Source: JAXLWB01 sp046328715 (GTDB taxonomy: Bacteria > Chloroflexota > Anaerolineae > Caldilineales > Caldilineaceae). From it: DNA of 5,744 nucleotides. A program made the translations under genes and the position numbers. Positions 5,576 to 5,744 of this stretch are shown piece by piece. The stretch covers positions 1-5,744 of the forward strand of contig JAXLWB010000091.1 of the NCBI GenBank assembly GCA_046328715.1. Reading direction: 5' to 3'. Position 1 is the first letter of the stretch, and each line of letters begins with the position of its first letter. The notes under the pieces are model-generated. The model made no database searches. It was not told the DNA's origin and saw only the letters and a program-made list of their open reading frames with translations.

Positions 5576-5744
5576 AGAGTTGCGAATGGTGAGTGCGCGG
5601 ATTAACAGAAGGTCGGAGTAACGGGTAGGTGTGTGCTTTTAGCTGCACAAATGTAGGTCGTGTCCAAGATCCGCTGCTTCTAGCTGCGGTTATGCCGGGT
5701 TTCGATACAAAATGGGGTGATGATTGGCAGATTATCTGCCAGCC
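5576..5744. other. Non-coding tail with weak hairpins after pepT
   Basis: No supported gene is present. Two weak hairpins occur: TGTGC (5632-5636) with GCACA (5645-5649), and CCGCTGC (5671-5677) with GCTGCGG (5683-5689), the latter with one T-T mismatch and a five-base loop. The near-identical strings CTTTTAGCTGC and CTTCTAGCTGC lie about 41 bases apart. Neither hairpin has a following T run, so a pepT terminator is not identified with confidence. Confidence 0.35.
5725..5741. repeat. 17-base palindrome at the window edge
   Basis: TGGCAGAT (5725-5732), a single central T, and ATCTGCCA (5734-5741) form a perfect odd-centred palindrome three bases from the window end. It could be an operator for the next gene or the stem of a terminator whose T run lies outside the window; the sequence shown cannot decide. 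Confidence 0.4.

Overview
The window holds four protein-coding genes in compact bacterial layout. It looks chromosomal: there are no transposase, integrase, phage, CRISPR or RNA genes. By eye the base composition is balanced and all four genes read alike. The style of the two exporter subunits (for example the YFRHQSLAY tail), the AIM24-family protein and a Gram-positive-type LexA-like palindrome would fit a Chloroflexota bacterium, but this is an impression from family resemblance and no marker gene proves it.

Layout. Bases 1-175 are the 3' end of a plus-strand AIM24/TIGR00266-family gene. A strong hairpin (193-238) separates it from the convergent exporter operon. The operon lies on the minus strand and is transcribed from about 4138 down to 261. 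Its first gene (2268-4061, GTG start) and second gene (261-2141) each encode a complete ABC half-transporter, separated by 126 bases that contain a nested inverted repeat. A 272-base divergent intergenic region (4062-4333) leads to a plus-strand peptidase T gene (4334-5575). The last 169 bases are non-coding, with weak hairpins and a palindrome at the very edge.

How the genes work together. The two ABC subunits very probably form one heterodimeric exporter. The first has a canonical LSGGQ signature but Asp in place of the catalytic Walker B Glu. The second has the catalytic Glu but a deviant ISMGQ signature. Together they give one degenerate and one competent ATP site, as in TM287/288 and BmrCD-type exporters. 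Peptidase T is a cytoplasmic tripeptidase with all metal ligands intact. Its divergent position suggests possible shared control but does not prove a functional link.

The most interesting part is the exporter operon leader. A good -10 box (4145-4150) is followed at the likely transcription start by a GAAC-N4-GTTC palindrome resembling the Gram-positive LexA box. Next comes a textbook intrinsic terminator (8-bp stem, seven U) that ends only a few bases before the ribosome binding site of the first subunit. This suggests an exporter controlled both at initiation and by premature termination. I did not find a clearly novel multi-gene system here.
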